From the NCBI GenBank assembly GCA_003218375.1, contig QHNH01000019.1:62001-126000 (forward strand): 64,000 nt of DNA, given 5' to 3'. Each line of letters starts with the position of its first letter. The stretch's first letter is position 1. The notes beneath the pieces were generated by a model. The model was not told where the DNA came from, did no database searches, and worked only from the letters and a program-made list of their open reading frames with translations. Shown piece by piece: positions 41,802-50,302 of the stretch. The translations under genes were made by a program, and so were the position numbers. The stretch comes from Verrucomicrobiota bacterium. GTDB lineage: Bacteria; Verrucomicrobiota; Verrucomicrobiia; Chthoniobacterales; UBA10450.

Positions 41802-43330
41802 TCGCCTGGACCATTTACGTCACCTTCGGCGGCGCGCTCCTCCTGTTGTTTCTACCGAATGTTTTGGCGCGCTGGATGGCGCTGCTCTCGGCGCTCACCG
41901 GCTTCGCGATCAGCCTCAACGCGTTCTTCAACGCCGGGGACAGCGCCAACTTCAAGACCATCGTCCAGCTACCCTGGATTCGCGGACTCGGCTTCGAGTA
42001 TCACCTCGCCGCGGATGGCATCAGCCTGACGATGTGTCTGGTCACCGGGCTCACCGCGGTCAGCGCCGTCCTTTTTTCCTGGGACGTCGAGGAACGGCCT
42101 AACGAGTTCTTTTTCTGGTTGCTCCTCGTCGTGGGCGGCTCCTACGGCGTTTTCCTCAGCGCCGACTTGTTTCTTCTCTTCGTCTTCTACGAGCTGGTCA
42201 TCGTGCCGAAGTATTTCCTCATCGCGATCTGGGGTTCGACGAACAAGGAATACGGCGCGATGAAGCTGACGCTTTATTCCTTCTTCGGCGGCGCGCTCGC
42301 CTTGATCGGTATCCTCACGATTTACGTAGAGGCAGGCGGGCAAACGCTCGATCTGCAACAGCTCGCCCAGATCCAGTTCGCTCCGTCATTCCAAAACTCG
42401 GTTTTCCCGGTTTTGTTTCTGGGGTTCGCGGTCCTCGCCGGCATCTGGCCACTTCATACCTGGGCGCCCACGGGCCATGTCGCCGCGCCGACCGCCGGCT
42501 CGATGCTGCTTGCGGGTATCGTGATGAAACTCGGCGCTTATGCCGCGTTGCGCGTTGCGATGAATCTTTTGCCGCTCGGCTTTCAGACCTGGAGCAAATG
42601 CATCGCGCTGCTTGGCGTCATCGGCATCGTTTACGCGGCAGGCGTCGCCCTGCGCCAGCGCGACCTCAAATTCGTCATCGGTTACTCGAGTGTGAGCCAC
42701 ATGGGTTTTGTCCTGCTCGGGCTCGCCTGCGCGAATGCCCTCGCCGTCAGCGGCGCCGTTCTCCAAATGTTTTCGCACGGCGTGATCGCCGCCCTCCTCT
42801 TCGCCGTGGCCGGACGCATGATTTATCGCCGGACCCATACGCGCGAGCTGGACGTGCTGGCCACGATGAACCTGAGCCGCCTGTTGCCGTTCGCGGCCTT
42901 TTGCTTCGTTATCGCGTCGGCCGCTTCGATGGGCATCCCGGGCTTTAGCGGGTTCGCCGCCGAAATCACGATCCTGCTTGGGGTGTGGAAAGCTTATCCG
43001 CTGGCTGTCTTCGTTACCGGCGCCGGCATGGTGCTGGTCGCGGCGTTTACGCTTCGCGCTTTGAAGAAAACATTTTTCAGCGACACGGCGACTGCTGTGG
43101 GTGGATCGGCCGCTCCGCCGGGCGATGCCAACGAATTCTCGGCTTCGCCGACATTAATAGCATCGAGCGCGGAGCGCTCGATCCACCCAGGCTTCGCTCC
43201 CATCTCGGCCGCGGAAAAGTGGGGCGCAGGGCTGTTGATGTTCGCCACGCTCGCGGCCGGGATCTATCCGAAGTTCCTCCTCGATCGCATCCAGCCCGCC
43301 GTCGAAGCGCTGCGGTTCTTCAAACCATGA
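41798..43330 (+). CDS. NADH-quinone oxidoreductase subunit M, second copy
   Basis: A 510-residue antiporter-like subunit. It has [20 protein letters not shown] with the TM5 Glu and [20 protein letters not shown] at TM7; the Lys expected at TM7 is not obvious in the same place as in the first copy. Further blocks are [20 protein letters not shown] and [21 protein letters not shown] palindromic repeat (43098-43189) encodes about 30 residues near residue 435-465 between the last helices. Its ATG overlaps the ORF6N stop and its stop overlaps nuoN. Extra NuoM copies are known in some complex I variants, where they may add a proton channel or substitute. Confidence 0.88.
   Translation: MIAWTIYVTFGGALLLLFLPNVLARWMALLSALTGFAISLNAFFNAGDSANFKTIVQLPWIRGLGFEYHLAADGISLTMCLVTGLTAVSAVLFSWDVEERPNEFFFWLLLVVGGSYGVFLSADLFLLFVFYELVIVPKYFLIAIWGSTNKEYGAMKLTLYSFFGGALALIGILTIYVEAGGQTLDLQQLAQIQFAPSFQNSVFPVLFLGFAVLAGIWPLHTWAPTGHVAAPTAGSMLLAGIVMKLGAYAALRVAMNLLPLGFQTWSKCIALLGVIGIVYAAGVALRQRDLKFVIGYSSVSHMGFVLLGLACANALAVSGAVLQMFSHGVIAALLFAVAGRMIYRRTHTRELDVLATMNLSRLLPFAAFCFVIASAASMGIPGFSGFAAEITILLGVWKAYPLAVFVTGAGMVLVAAFTLRALKKTFFSDTATAVGGSAAPPGDANEFSASPTLIASSAERSIHPGFAPISAAEKWGAGLLMFATLAAGIYPKFLLDRIQPAVEALRFFKP
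43098..43189. repeat. Palindromic repeat, family D (inside nuoM2)
   Basis: Arms TGGGTGGATCG (43098-43108) and CGATCCACCCA (43179-43189) are perfectly complementary, with inner GC-rich units (GAGCGCGGAGCGCTC). It is in frame within nuoM2 and unlike the family A repeats. Confidence 0.75.
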
Positions 43331-44772
43331 ACTACTTCGAACTCCTGCGCCTGGCCGCGCCCGAAGCCGTTCTGGTTGTCACTGCCCTCATTGTGCTCGC
43401 TCTCGGTTTAGCGACCGAGCGCGCGCCAGTTCTTTGTTCCGGTGTCGCCGCGGCCGGTCTGCTCTTCGCTTCCGCAGCCGTGTTGATGCTCCCGCCCCAG
43501 GCCGCCCTCTTCAATGGCATGCTGGTTATCACGCCGCTGATCGCCTTGTTCAAGGTTATCTGTCTTGCGCTCGCTTTCTTCACCGTCATTGTCGCGCGGC
43601 AATCGGGTGGGCCGCACCAGGGCGAATATCTTGCGCTCCTCTTGCTGGCTACCGTCGGCCTCATGCTGCTCGTGGGGAGCGAGGAGTTGCTCGTCATCTT
43701 CATTGGCCTCGAGCTGACCGGCCTCTCGCTTTATGTCATGGCCGCCTTCGATAAAGGCGACGTGCGTTCCGCCGAAGCGGGCTTGAAGTATTTTCTTTTC
43801 GGAAGCACGGCCAGCGCGTTCACGCTTTTCGGGATCAGCCTCATTTACGGAACAACCGGCGTGACCGGCCTGGCTGCGATCGCGCCCAAGCTTGGGATGA
43901 TCACGCCGATTCTTGCCGCCGGACTCGTCATGACTCTGATCGGGTTCGCGTTCAAAATCGCCGCGGCGCCGTTTCACCTGTGGGCGCCGGATACTTACCA
44001 GGGCGCGCCCGTTTCCTCGGTGGCCTTTATCGCGTCCGCATCGAAGGTCGCTTCGTTTGTCGTCCTGGGAAAAATCGTGCTCGTTGGCTTCGGCCCGGCA
44101 CAAGGAGCTGCCGGCTGGCATGCGATGGTGGCCGGGTGGGCGCCGATTCTTGCCGCGCTCGCGGCTCTCTCCATTCTCATCGGCAATCTCGTCGCGCTCG
44201 CTCAGTCGAATGTCCGCCGTCTCCTGGCCTATTCCGCCGTCGCGCACGCCGGTTACACTTTGCTCGGTCTCGTCGCGGGCGGACGCGAGGGTTACAGCGC
44301 CACCCTTTTCTATACGACTACGTATGCTTTCACCCTGGTCGGCGCATTTGGAATAATCGGGCTGGTGCGGCGCGAAACCGGCGGGGACGATTTCGCGCAC
44401 TTTTCCGGGTTACGCCGACGTTCACCGTGGCTCGCCGGCTGCATGGCGGTCTTCATGCTTTCGCTGGCCGGCCTTCCGCCGCTGGCTGGTTTCTTCGGAA
44501 AGTTCTACCTGTTTAGCGCGGCCCTCCGAGTGGGAGGCAATCACGGTTTGCTTTGGCTGGTCGCGCTCGCCCTCTTCGGCAGTCTTATTTCCTTCTACTA
44601 TTATCTCATGGTGCTGAAGGCCATCTTTGTCGATAAGACCGCGGATAACATTCCGGTCCTGTCATCCGATTTTTTGCAGCGCGCTTCCATCACTCTGCTC
44701 GCTGTCATCGTCCTGTTTCTAGGTGTTTTCCCTGGCGGCCTGGTTTGGAAGATCACCAGCTCGTTACCCTAA
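43327..44772 (+). CDS. nuoN: NADH-quinone oxidoreductase subunit N
   Basis: A 481-residue antiporter-like subunit, the last of the operon. It shows ELLVIFIGLELTGLSLYVMA with the TM5 Glu, FKIAAAPFHLWAPDTYQGAP with the TM7 Lys, QSNVRRLLAYSAVAHAGYTL and SLAGLPPLAGFFGKFYLFSA. ATG 43327 overlaps the nuoM2 stop; upstream in-frame codons do not resemble the family. A hairpin at 44774 follows the stop closely. Confidence 0.94.
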   Translation: MNYFELLRLAAPEAVLVVTALIVLALGLATERAPVLCSGVAAAGLLFASAAVLMLPPQAALFNGMLVITPLIALFKVICLALAFFTVIVARQSGGPHQGEYLALLLLATVGLMLLVGSEELLVIFIGLELTGLSLYVMAAFDKGDVRSAEAGLKYFLFGSTASAFTLFGISLIYGTTGVTGLAAIAPKLGMITPILAAGLVMTLIGFAFKIAAAPFHLWAPDTYQGAPVSSVAFIASASKVASFVVLGKIVLVGFGPAQGAAGWHAMVAGWAPILAALAALSILIGNLVALAQSNVRRLLAYSAVAHAGYTLLGLVAGGREGYSATLFYTTTYAFTLVGAFGIIGLVRRETGGDDFAHFSGLRRRSPWLAGCMAVFMLSLAGLPPLAGFFGKFYLFSAALRVGGNHGLLWLVALALFGSLISFYYYLMVLKAIFVDKTADNIPVLSSDFLQRASITLLAVIVLFLGVFPGGLVWKITSSLP

Positions 44773-44773
44773 A

Positions 44774-44831
44774 CGGAGGGATGTGCTTCCGCACGTCCCA
44801 AAATTCGGACATGCGGAAGCATGTCGCTCCG
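44774..44831. terminator. Hairpin after nuoN, palindromic repeat type
   Basis: CGGAGGGATGTGCTTCCGCA and the complementary side GCGGAAGCATGTCGCTCCG flank a short AAAATTC loop. It begins 2 bases after the nuoN stop. There is no T-run, so it may be another short palindromic repeat that attenuates or ends the nuo transcript rather than a classic terminator. Confidence 0.5.
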
Positions 44832-44929
44832 ATTGAGAAACACTGGATGTTTGCCGCGGCCTTTGCTAGGGTCCTCACCGTCGTGGGAAAGAGGAATGGG
44901 TAGCCGTTAAGTTGGTTTCGCTTGCGAAC

Positions 44930-46102
44930 ATGTTTACCGAGACGGCACCGCCCGCATCTGTCGCCACTCCTTTTTCTCGCAAGAATCCGTTTCCGGCTCC
45001 GCTCCTCACCCGGCGCCGCCTTGACGGTCCCGGTTCCGAAAAAGAAACGTTCCACTACGAATTTTCGCTGGAACAATCCGGCTTCATCTTCGAGCCGGGC
45101 GATTCGTTAGGCGTTTTCCCTACGAACCCGCCGGAATTGGTGGACGAAATCATCAACCTGCTTGGGTTCACCGGCGAAGAAGAAGTCACCGGCACATCGG
45201 GCCAGAGCATTTCGCTGGGTGCCGCTCTTTTGCGGGAACGCACCGTCACCGCGCCCTCCCGGCAATTTGTCCAGCTCGTCGCCGAACGCATCCCTGCCGC
45301 GCGTTTTCTCCTGGAATACTGCGACCCGAACCAGCGCGCGAAACTCGATGCCTATCTCTGGGGACGCCACGTTGTCGATCTCGTGAGCGAATACGCCGAG
45401 CTGCGCAACAAGCTCTCCGCCTCGGAGTTTGCCAGCAGTCTTTCGAAACTTCAGCCGCGCCTTTATTCCATCGCTTCCAGTTTGAAGCGCTACTCCGAAC
45501 AGGCGCATCTCCTGGTCACGAACGTCGGCTTTACCAGTCATGGCCGCGCCCGGAAAGGCGTTTGCACCAGCTTCCTCTCCGAGCGGCTCGAGGAATGCGG
45601 TCGCGTTCCGGCCTTCATTCATTCCGCGAAACATTTCCGGCTGCCGGACAATCCGAACGCCCCTATTATTATGATCGGCGTCGGTACCGGGCTCGCGCCG
45701 TACCGCGGTTATCTCCAGGAACGTGAAGCCACCGGCGCCAGCGGCCGCAACTGGCTCTTCTTCGGCGAACAACGACGCGCGGCGAACTTTTATCATCAGG
45801 AAGAATTTGCCGCTTACGCCGCCTCCGGATTGCTGACCCGATTCGAGACCGCGTTCTCCCGCGATCAATCTTCAAAAGTATATGTCCAGCATCGGATCCG
45901 GGAAGCCGGCTCCGACATTTGGTCGTGGCTCAACGATGGCGCTTATCTTTATGTCTGTGGCGACGCCGAGCGCATGGCGCCTGATGTTGACGCCGCTTTC
46001 CACGCCGTGGCCGAAGAACATGGCGGATTGAGCAAGGACGCGGCGGCCGAATACGTGGCGAACCTGCGGACGCTGAAGCGCTACCGGCGCGACGTTTACT
46101 AG
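44930..46102 (+). CDS. Flavoprotein reductase, CysJ C-terminal type (FAD/NADPH)
   Basis: A 390-residue protein of the ferredoxin-NADP-reductase-like family found in sulfite reductase alpha subunits and cytochrome P450 reductases, without the FMN domain. After FEPGDSLGVFPTNPPELVDE come the FAD site QPRLYSIASSLKRYSEQ, the GRARKGVCTSFLSERL block, the NADP loop IMIGVGTGLAPYRGYLQERE and YVCGDAERMAPDVDAAFHAV. It passes electrons from NADPH via FAD to an unknown acceptor. The gene lies 157 bp after nuoN, but the hairpin there suggests separate transcription. Confidence 0.85.
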   Translation: MFTETAPPASVATPFSRKNPFPAPLLTRRRLDGPGSEKETFHYEFSLEQSGFIFEPGDSLGVFPTNPPELVDEIINLLGFTGEEEVTGTSGQSISLGAALLRERTVTAPSRQFVQLVAERIPAARFLLEYCDPNQRAKLDAYLWGRHVVDLVSEYAELRNKLSASEFASSLSKLQPRLYSIASSLKRYSEQAHLLVTNVGFTSHGRARKGVCTSFLSERLEECGRVPAFIHSAKHFRLPDNPNAPIIMIGVGTGLAPYRGYLQEREATGASGRNWLFFGEQRRAANFYHQEEFAAYAASGLLTRFETAFSRDQSSKVYVQHRIREAGSDIWSWLNDGAYLYVCGDAERMAPDVDAAFHAVAEEHGGLSKDAAAEYVANLRTLKRYRRDVY

Positions 46103-46187
46103 CTCTGCTGAAGAAGTAGAAAGCGACAAACTTGTCGCTACGCCGAGCTTGACGCGACGCTCTCTGTCTCAACAGAATCGCCGAACC

Positions 46188-46898
46188 ATGAGACCTACAA
46201 CCTTATTATTCACTACTCTGTTCGCGACCGCTTCCCTCGCCGTCGCCCAAACTCCGTCGGTCGCGCCGAAGGCGCCCACCACCACGAGTCCCGCTGCGGC
46301 TACGACTACGACTACTACTACGGCATCGAGTCCCGCCACCACTACCAGCACCACCACCTCTACCGCGCCGAGCGCGGATGAGATGAAGCAAATGATGGAG
46401 CTGGCCAAGCTCAACGATAACCACAAGCTCCTCGCTTCCACCGCCGGCACCTGGAGTTATGTCGTTAAAATGTGGATGGATCCTAAAGGCAAACCCACTG
46501 AATCGACGGGCACCGCCACCCGGAAAGCCATCATGGATGGGCGCTACGTCAGCGGCGAGTACACCGGGAAATTCAAGATGCCCGGCGCGGATGGCAAGAT
46601 GACAGAGATGAATTTCATCGGCATGTCGATGGACGGCTACGACAATGTGAAGAAGAAATTCGTCTCGGGATGGGTCGATAACATGGGCACTGGCATCATG
46701 ACGATGGACGGCACCTATGACGCCGCGACCAAGGCCTTCACCTACACAGGCGAGTACGAGATGATGCCGGGGATGAAAGAAAAAGTTCGCCAGGTCATTA
46801 AGATGACCGACGCCACCCACATGACCATGGAGTACTACGAGGATCGCGGCCAGGGCGAAGCCAAAACCATGGAGATCAACTACACGAAAAAGAAGTAA
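46188..46898 (+). CDS. Secreted DUF1579 protein
   Basis: A 236-residue exported protein (signal peptide MRPTTLLFTTLFATASLAVA). A Thr/Ala/Ser/Pro-rich linker (residues 22-65, long runs of Thr) leads into the DUF1579 domain: LLASTAGTWSYVVKMWMDPK, then ATRKAIMDGRYVSGEYTGKF, FIGMSMDGYDNVKKKF and YTGEYEMMPGMKEKVRQVI. The domain is a lipocalin-like barrel with no assigned reaction. A rho-independent terminator follows the stop. Confidence 0.8.
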   Translation: MRPTTLLFTTLFATASLAVAQTPSVAPKAPTTTSPAAATTTTTTTASSPATTTSTTTSTAPSADEMKQMMELAKLNDNHKLLASTAGTWSYVVKMWMDPKGKPTESTGTATRKAIMDGRYVSGEYTGKFKMPGADGKMTEMNFIGMSMDGYDNVKKKFVSGWVDNMGTGIMTMDGTYDAATKAFTYTGEYEMMPGMKEKVRQVIKMTDATHMTMEYYEDRGQGEAKTMEINYTKKK

Positions 46899-46923
46899 CG
46901 GAATCTCTTCGAGGAATAAATTC

Positions 46924-46962
46924 AGCCCGCTGCCGGCCGCATCCACGCGCCCGCAGCGGGCT
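46924..46962 (+). terminator. Rho-independent terminator after the DUF1579 gene
   Basis: Arms AGCCCGCTGC (46924-46933) and GCAGCGGGCT (46953-46962) are perfectly complementary and followed by CTTCCTTTTCT. It lies 25 bases after the stop codon. Confidence 0.8.
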
Positions 46963-46970
46963 CTTCCTTT

Positions 46971-47040
46971 TCTACTTCCTACTTCCTACTTTATACTTTC
47001 ACCTTTCTGACCTCTGACCTCCGTCCTCCGTCCTCCGCCA
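46971..47040. repeat. Low-complexity short tandem repeats
   Basis: Repeats of ACTTCCT, TTCTGACCTC and CCGTCCTC follow each other without coding potential between the DUF1579 terminator and the acyltransferase start. The strand is strongly pyrimidine-biased. Confidence 0.6.
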
Positions 47041-47054
47041 GCCACGCCGTAGCC

Positions 47055-48221
47055 TTGGCGAAAGCGGGCGAAATCGATCCGCGCTTTACTGATCGCGAGC
47101 GCCAGCCGGGCCTCGATCTTCTCCGCGCTCTCGCCATTATCGTCGTTGCGCTCTATCACGCGGCGCTTTTCGGCTTCAAGTTACCGGGCCGCGTGGATCG
47201 CTTTGGCTGGATCGGCGTCGATCTTTTCTTTGTCCTGAGCGGTTACCTGATCGGCGGCCAGCTCCTCGCATCTCGTATCCCGTATCCCGTATCTCGTATC
47301 CCGCATCGCGCATCCCGTATCCCGCTCGGTCGCTTCTTCGCCCGCCGCGCCCTGCGCATTCTGCCCGCCTACCTCGTCGTCCTCGCGATCTATTTCCTGC
47401 TGCCGTCGTGGCGCGAATATCCGGAAATGTTTCCGCTCTGGAAATTTCTTCTTTCCGTTCAAAACCTCGGGCTGCGCGGCGGCACCGCGTTTTCCCACGC
47501 CTGGTCGCTCGCCGTCGAAGACCAGTTCTATCTCCTCCTGCCGCTCGTCCTGTTGTTCGTCATTCGCTGGCGCCGCGCCGCCGCCATTGTTCCCTGCCTG
47601 ATTGTGCTGGGTGGATTCGCGCTGCGCTGGTTTCTCGCCTTGCGAAATCTCGGCGACGGTGGTGTCTCATTCCGCGGCTTCCAGACCTGGATCTATTACG
47701 CTACCTGGACCCGGCTCGATCCTCTCGTCTTCGGCGTCGCCCTGGCCGCGATCGAGAAGTTCCGGCCGCACTGGTGGCAACGCCTGCTGAATCTCGCGCC
47801 CTGGCTCTGGGTGCCTGGCTTGGCGCTGATTGTTTACGCCTTATACCTCGGCGACACCGACACTCTCACCGTCGCCACTTGCATCTGGCAATTCCCGCTC
47901 ATCGCGCTCGGCATGGCCGCGCTCCTTGTCTGCGCCGTCAGTCCGCGCCTGCCCTTTCGCCGAGTAAGGATTCCCGGCGCCGCTTTCATCGCCAGTATTG
48001 CTTACAGCGCCTACCTCATCCAAAAACTCGTCATCCATTTCGTCGCCCAATTCTGCGCCGCCCACGACATCGCGCTGACATCGGCCTCTGCTCTCATCGG
48101 TGTCGAGATCTGCATTTACGCCGCCGCCACCATCCTCTTCCTCGCCGTCGAACGCCCTTTCCTCCAATTGCGTCACCGCATAGCGTCTCGACGCGACGTT
48201 CAGACATGGGCTCGTCATTGA
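47055..48221 (+). CDS. Acyltransferase 3 family membrane protein
   Basis: A 388-residue integral membrane protein of the OafA/acyltransferase 3 type with about ten helices. GLDLLRALAIIVVALYHAAL carries the catalytic-type His, WIGVDLFFVLSGYLIGG the second signature and FSHAWSLAVEDQFYLLLPLV the third. Such enzymes O-acylate surface sugars. Between helices 2 and 3 a tandem DNA repeat (47267-47333) encodes SRIPYPVSRIPHRASRIP, an odd loop. TTG 47055 is the only start that keeps the first helix. Confidence 0.85.
   Translation: MAKAGEIDPRFTDRERQPGLDLLRALAIIVVALYHAALFGFKLPGRVDRFGWIGVDLFFVLSGYLIGGQLLASRIPYPVSRIPHRASRIPLGRFFARRALRILPAYLVVLAIYFLLPSWREYPEMFPLWKFLLSVQNLGLRGGTAFSHAWSLAVEDQFYLLLPLVLLFVIRWRRAAAIVPCLIVLGGFALRWFLALRNLGDGGVSFRGFQTWIYYATWTRLDPLVFGVALAAIEKFRPHWWQRLLNLAPWLWVPGLALIVYALYLGDTDTLTVATCIWQFPLIALGMAALLVCAVSPRLPFRRVRIPGAAFIASIAYSAYLIQKLVIHFVAQFCAAHDIALTSASALIGVEICIYAAATILFLAVERPFLQLRHRIASRRDVQTWARH
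47267..47333. repeat. CGTATCCC tandem repeats inside the acyltransferase gene
   Basis: About eight copies of a 7-mer resembling CGTATCC (with variants CGTATCT, CGCATCC, CGCATCG) run in frame and encode a repeated Ser-Arg-Ile-Pro loop. Since 7 is not a multiple of 3, gain or loss of one unit would shift the frame. Confidence 0.7.
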
Positions 48222-48299
48222 CTCGCAGCCTCCCGTCTGCTCACCGGCTACCGTCGCCGGTTTGACCATCTATCCGCGGGGCGCCCGCCTCCGCGTATT

Positions 48300-48348
48300 C
48301 GTCATTGGTCATTCCTTCGTCATTCGTCATTCTGCATTCGTCATTTCC
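48300..48348. repeat. TCATTCG short tandem repeats, second tract
   Basis: GTCATTGGTCATTCCTTCGT and CATTCGTCATTCTGCATTCG, ending CATTT two bases before the ATG at 48350. Almost the same repeat is found at 19400-19436. The tract replaces any normal ribosome binding site of the following gene. Confidence 0.65.
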
Positions 48349-48349
48349 T

Positions 48350-49405
48350 ATGGACATTCTCTCCGTCTTCTTTCTCGCCGAAGGCGAACAACCGGCCGCT
48401 GCCGTTATGGCGCGGCTTACCAGCTTCATCCGCGCTGCCACCCAGACCCTCGATTTCGCTCTCTACGACATGCGGCTTAGTCCGCCCCTCCGCGCCCAGC
48501 TGATCGCCATTTTGCGCGAGCGCGCGAATGCCGGCGTCCAGGTCCGCTTTTGTTACGACGGCGACAAACCGCCCCAGCCGAACGTCGCCGCCGGCCAGGA
48601 CCCGGCGCCCGCCGGGACGAGCACCTTCATTCAGTCGCTCGGTTATCCCGCGCGCCGCATCGCCGGGATGAAACTGATGCACAGCAAATTCATCGTCCGC
48701 GACCGCGCATCCGTCTGGACCGGCTCGACCAATTTCACCGACGACGCTTTTACCCTGATGGAAAACAATATCGTCGAGATCGATTCCCCCGCGCTCGCCA
48801 GTTCCTACGCCGAGGATTTCGAGCAGCTCTGGGAAAAAGAAAACTTCGAGAACACCGGCAAGATCCAAACTGAGCCGGTCGGGCTTATCTTTTCCGGTCA
48901 ACCAGCCACCGCTCGCGTCCAGTTCTCACCCGGGTGCGGGCTCGAGATCGATACCGAGATCGCCCGCCGCGTCCGCGCCGCCCAGCACCGAGTCCGCATT
49001 TGCAGTTTGCTCATCAACTCCGGCACCCTCATCGGCGAATTGTTGAATCTGCTCCATGCCGGCCGGGTCCGGATCGACGGCATCTACGATCGCACCCAGA
49101 TGGCGGACGTTTACGTGCAATGGCAGGGCGTCCCTTCGAACCATTGGAAAATCCCCGCGCTCCAGGAAATCATTGCGCGCGCCGGGCTCGTCGGGAAAAA
49201 CTCCACGCCTTATAGCCCCACTGGCCGGCACGATTTCATGCACAACAAAGTCCTCGTGATCGACGACACCGTCATCACCGGTTCCTACAATTTCTCCCGG
49301 AGCGCCCAGTTCAACGCCGAGAACATCTTGTTTATCGAAAGTGCACCGCTCGCCCAGACCTACAGCCGTTACATCGACCATCTGAAAGCAAAATATCGCT
49401 CCTGA
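48350..49405 (+). CDS. Phospholipase D-like protein
   Basis: A 351-residue protein with two PLD catalytic motifs: KLMHSKFIVRDRASVWTGST near residue 108 and FMHNKVLVIDDTVITGSYNF near residue 303, each with H-x-K-x4-D and a following Gly-Ser. No signal peptide is seen from ATG 48350, so it is probably cytoplasmic; a longer form from 48305 would start inside the repeat tract. PLD-family enzymes cleave or transfer phosphodiesters (phospholipids, or nucleic acid as in Nuc). The substrate cannot be decided. Confidence 0.85.
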   Translation: MDILSVFFLAEGEQPAAAVMARLTSFIRAATQTLDFALYDMRLSPPLRAQLIAILRERANAGVQVRFCYDGDKPPQPNVAAGQDPAPAGTSTFIQSLGYPARRIAGMKLMHSKFIVRDRASVWTGSTNFTDDAFTLMENNIVEIDSPALASSYAEDFEQLWEKENFENTGKIQTEPVGLIFSGQPATARVQFSPGCGLEIDTEIARRVRAAQHRVRICSLLINSGTLIGELLNLLHAGRVRIDGIYDRTQMADVYVQWQGVPSNHWKIPALQEIIARAGLVGKNSTPYSPTGRHDFMHNKVLVIDDTVITGSYNFSRSAQFNAENILFIESAPLAQTYSRYIDHLKAKYRS

Positions 49406-49420
49406 GTGAATTCGCTTTTG

Positions 49421-49475
49421 AAATTTGGAGCTTGGAACTTCTTTGGAGCTTGGAGCTTGGAATTTGGAGCTTTCG
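49421..49475. repeat. TTGGAGCTTGGAA tandem repeats
   Basis: Imperfect repeats of GGAGCTTGGAACTT and TTTGGAGCTTGGAGC between the PLD gene and the glycosylase start. A reading frame crosses it (MELGTSLELGAWNLELS) but looks like repeat translation rather than protein. Confidence 0.6.
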
Positions 49476-49487
49476 TGGGTTTTAGCA

Positions 49488-50222
49488 ATGTCGTGTAAAA
49501 CCTCTCCACTCCTCGCCTCCGCGCGCCGTCTCCGTGACGCCGTCGACGACCTCACGTTCGCGCCGCCGGTCACGCACGTTTACAACCCGCTCCGTTACGC
49601 TTGGCGCGCCCACGAGATTTATCTCCGGCGGTACGGCAACACGTCCAAACGCGTCTTGTTTCTCGGGATGAACCCCGGCCCGTTCGGCATGGCCCAAACC
49701 GGCGTCCCGTTCGGCCAGATCGCCGCTGTCCGCGACTGGCTCGGCATCGAAACTCAAATCGATCGCCCGCCGCGCGAGCATCCTAAACGGCTCGTCACCG
49801 GATTCGATTGCCACCGGAGCGAAGTCAGCGGGGAACGGCTCTGGGGATTGTTCGCGAAACGTTTCGGCACCGCCGAAAATTTCTTCCGGGACCACTTCGT
49901 CGCGAACTATTGCCCGCTCGCGTTTCTTGAAGAGTCCGGCCGGAACCGCACCCCCGATAAACTTCCACCGCATGAGCGCGCCGCGCTCTTTACCCGGTGC
50001 GACACGCACCTGCGCGAGATCATCCGGATTTTGAAACCGCAATGGCTCATCGGCGTCGGCGAGTTCGCCCTCCAGCGCGCGCGCGAAATCGTCGGCGCTC
50101 CCGCGTCGGCGGGACCGCGCCTCGGCCGGATCCTCCATCCCAGTCCCGCCTGTCCCGCGTCGAACAACAACTGGCCCGGCGCCGTCACCGCACAACTGCG
50201 CCAGCTCGGCGTCTGGAACTAG
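49488..50222 (+). CDS. SMUG1-type uracil-DNA glycosylase
   Basis: A 244-residue DNA repair enzyme. The first catalytic motif is FLGMNPGPFGMAQTGVPFG and the last is ILHPSPACPASNNNW, matching the G-M-N-P-G and H-P-S-P signatures of single-strand-selective uracil glycosylases. FVANYCPLAFLEESGRNRTP lies between. It excises uracil or oxidised pyrimidines from DNA. ATG 49488 was chosen since upstream codons lie in a tandem repeat. Confidence 0.85.
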   Translation: MSCKTSPLLASARRLRDAVDDLTFAPPVTHVYNPLRYAWRAHEIYLRRYGNTSKRVLFLGMNPGPFGMAQTGVPFGQIAAVRDWLGIETQIDRPPREHPKRLVTGFDCHRSEVSGERLWGLFAKRFGTAENFFRDHFVANYCPLAFLEESGRNRTPDKLPPHERAALFTRCDTHLREIIRILKPQWLIGVGEFALQRAREIVGAPASAGPRLGRILHPSPACPASNNNWPGAVTAQLRQLGVWN

Positions 50223-50245
50223 GCGAAATTTTCGACCTTCTCTGA

Positions 50246-50265
50246 CATACGCCGTTGTGCGTATG
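50246..50265. promoter_or_regulatory. Inverted repeat before the LuxR-type gene
   Basis: CATACGC (50246-50252) and GCGTATG (50259-50265) are perfect arms around CGTTGT. A half-site CATACGCC recurs at 50613-50620, just after the regulator gene and before the collagen-like gene. It could be an operator for the regulator; this is inference. Confidence 0.4.
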
Positions 50266-50302
50266 GACGGCGCGGCCAACCTCGATTAAAACCAACTTCG
50301 CC

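Noticed and set aside
43408-44400. Long open frame antisense to nuoN
   Set aside because: Highly charged low-information sequence opposite a well-supported gene.
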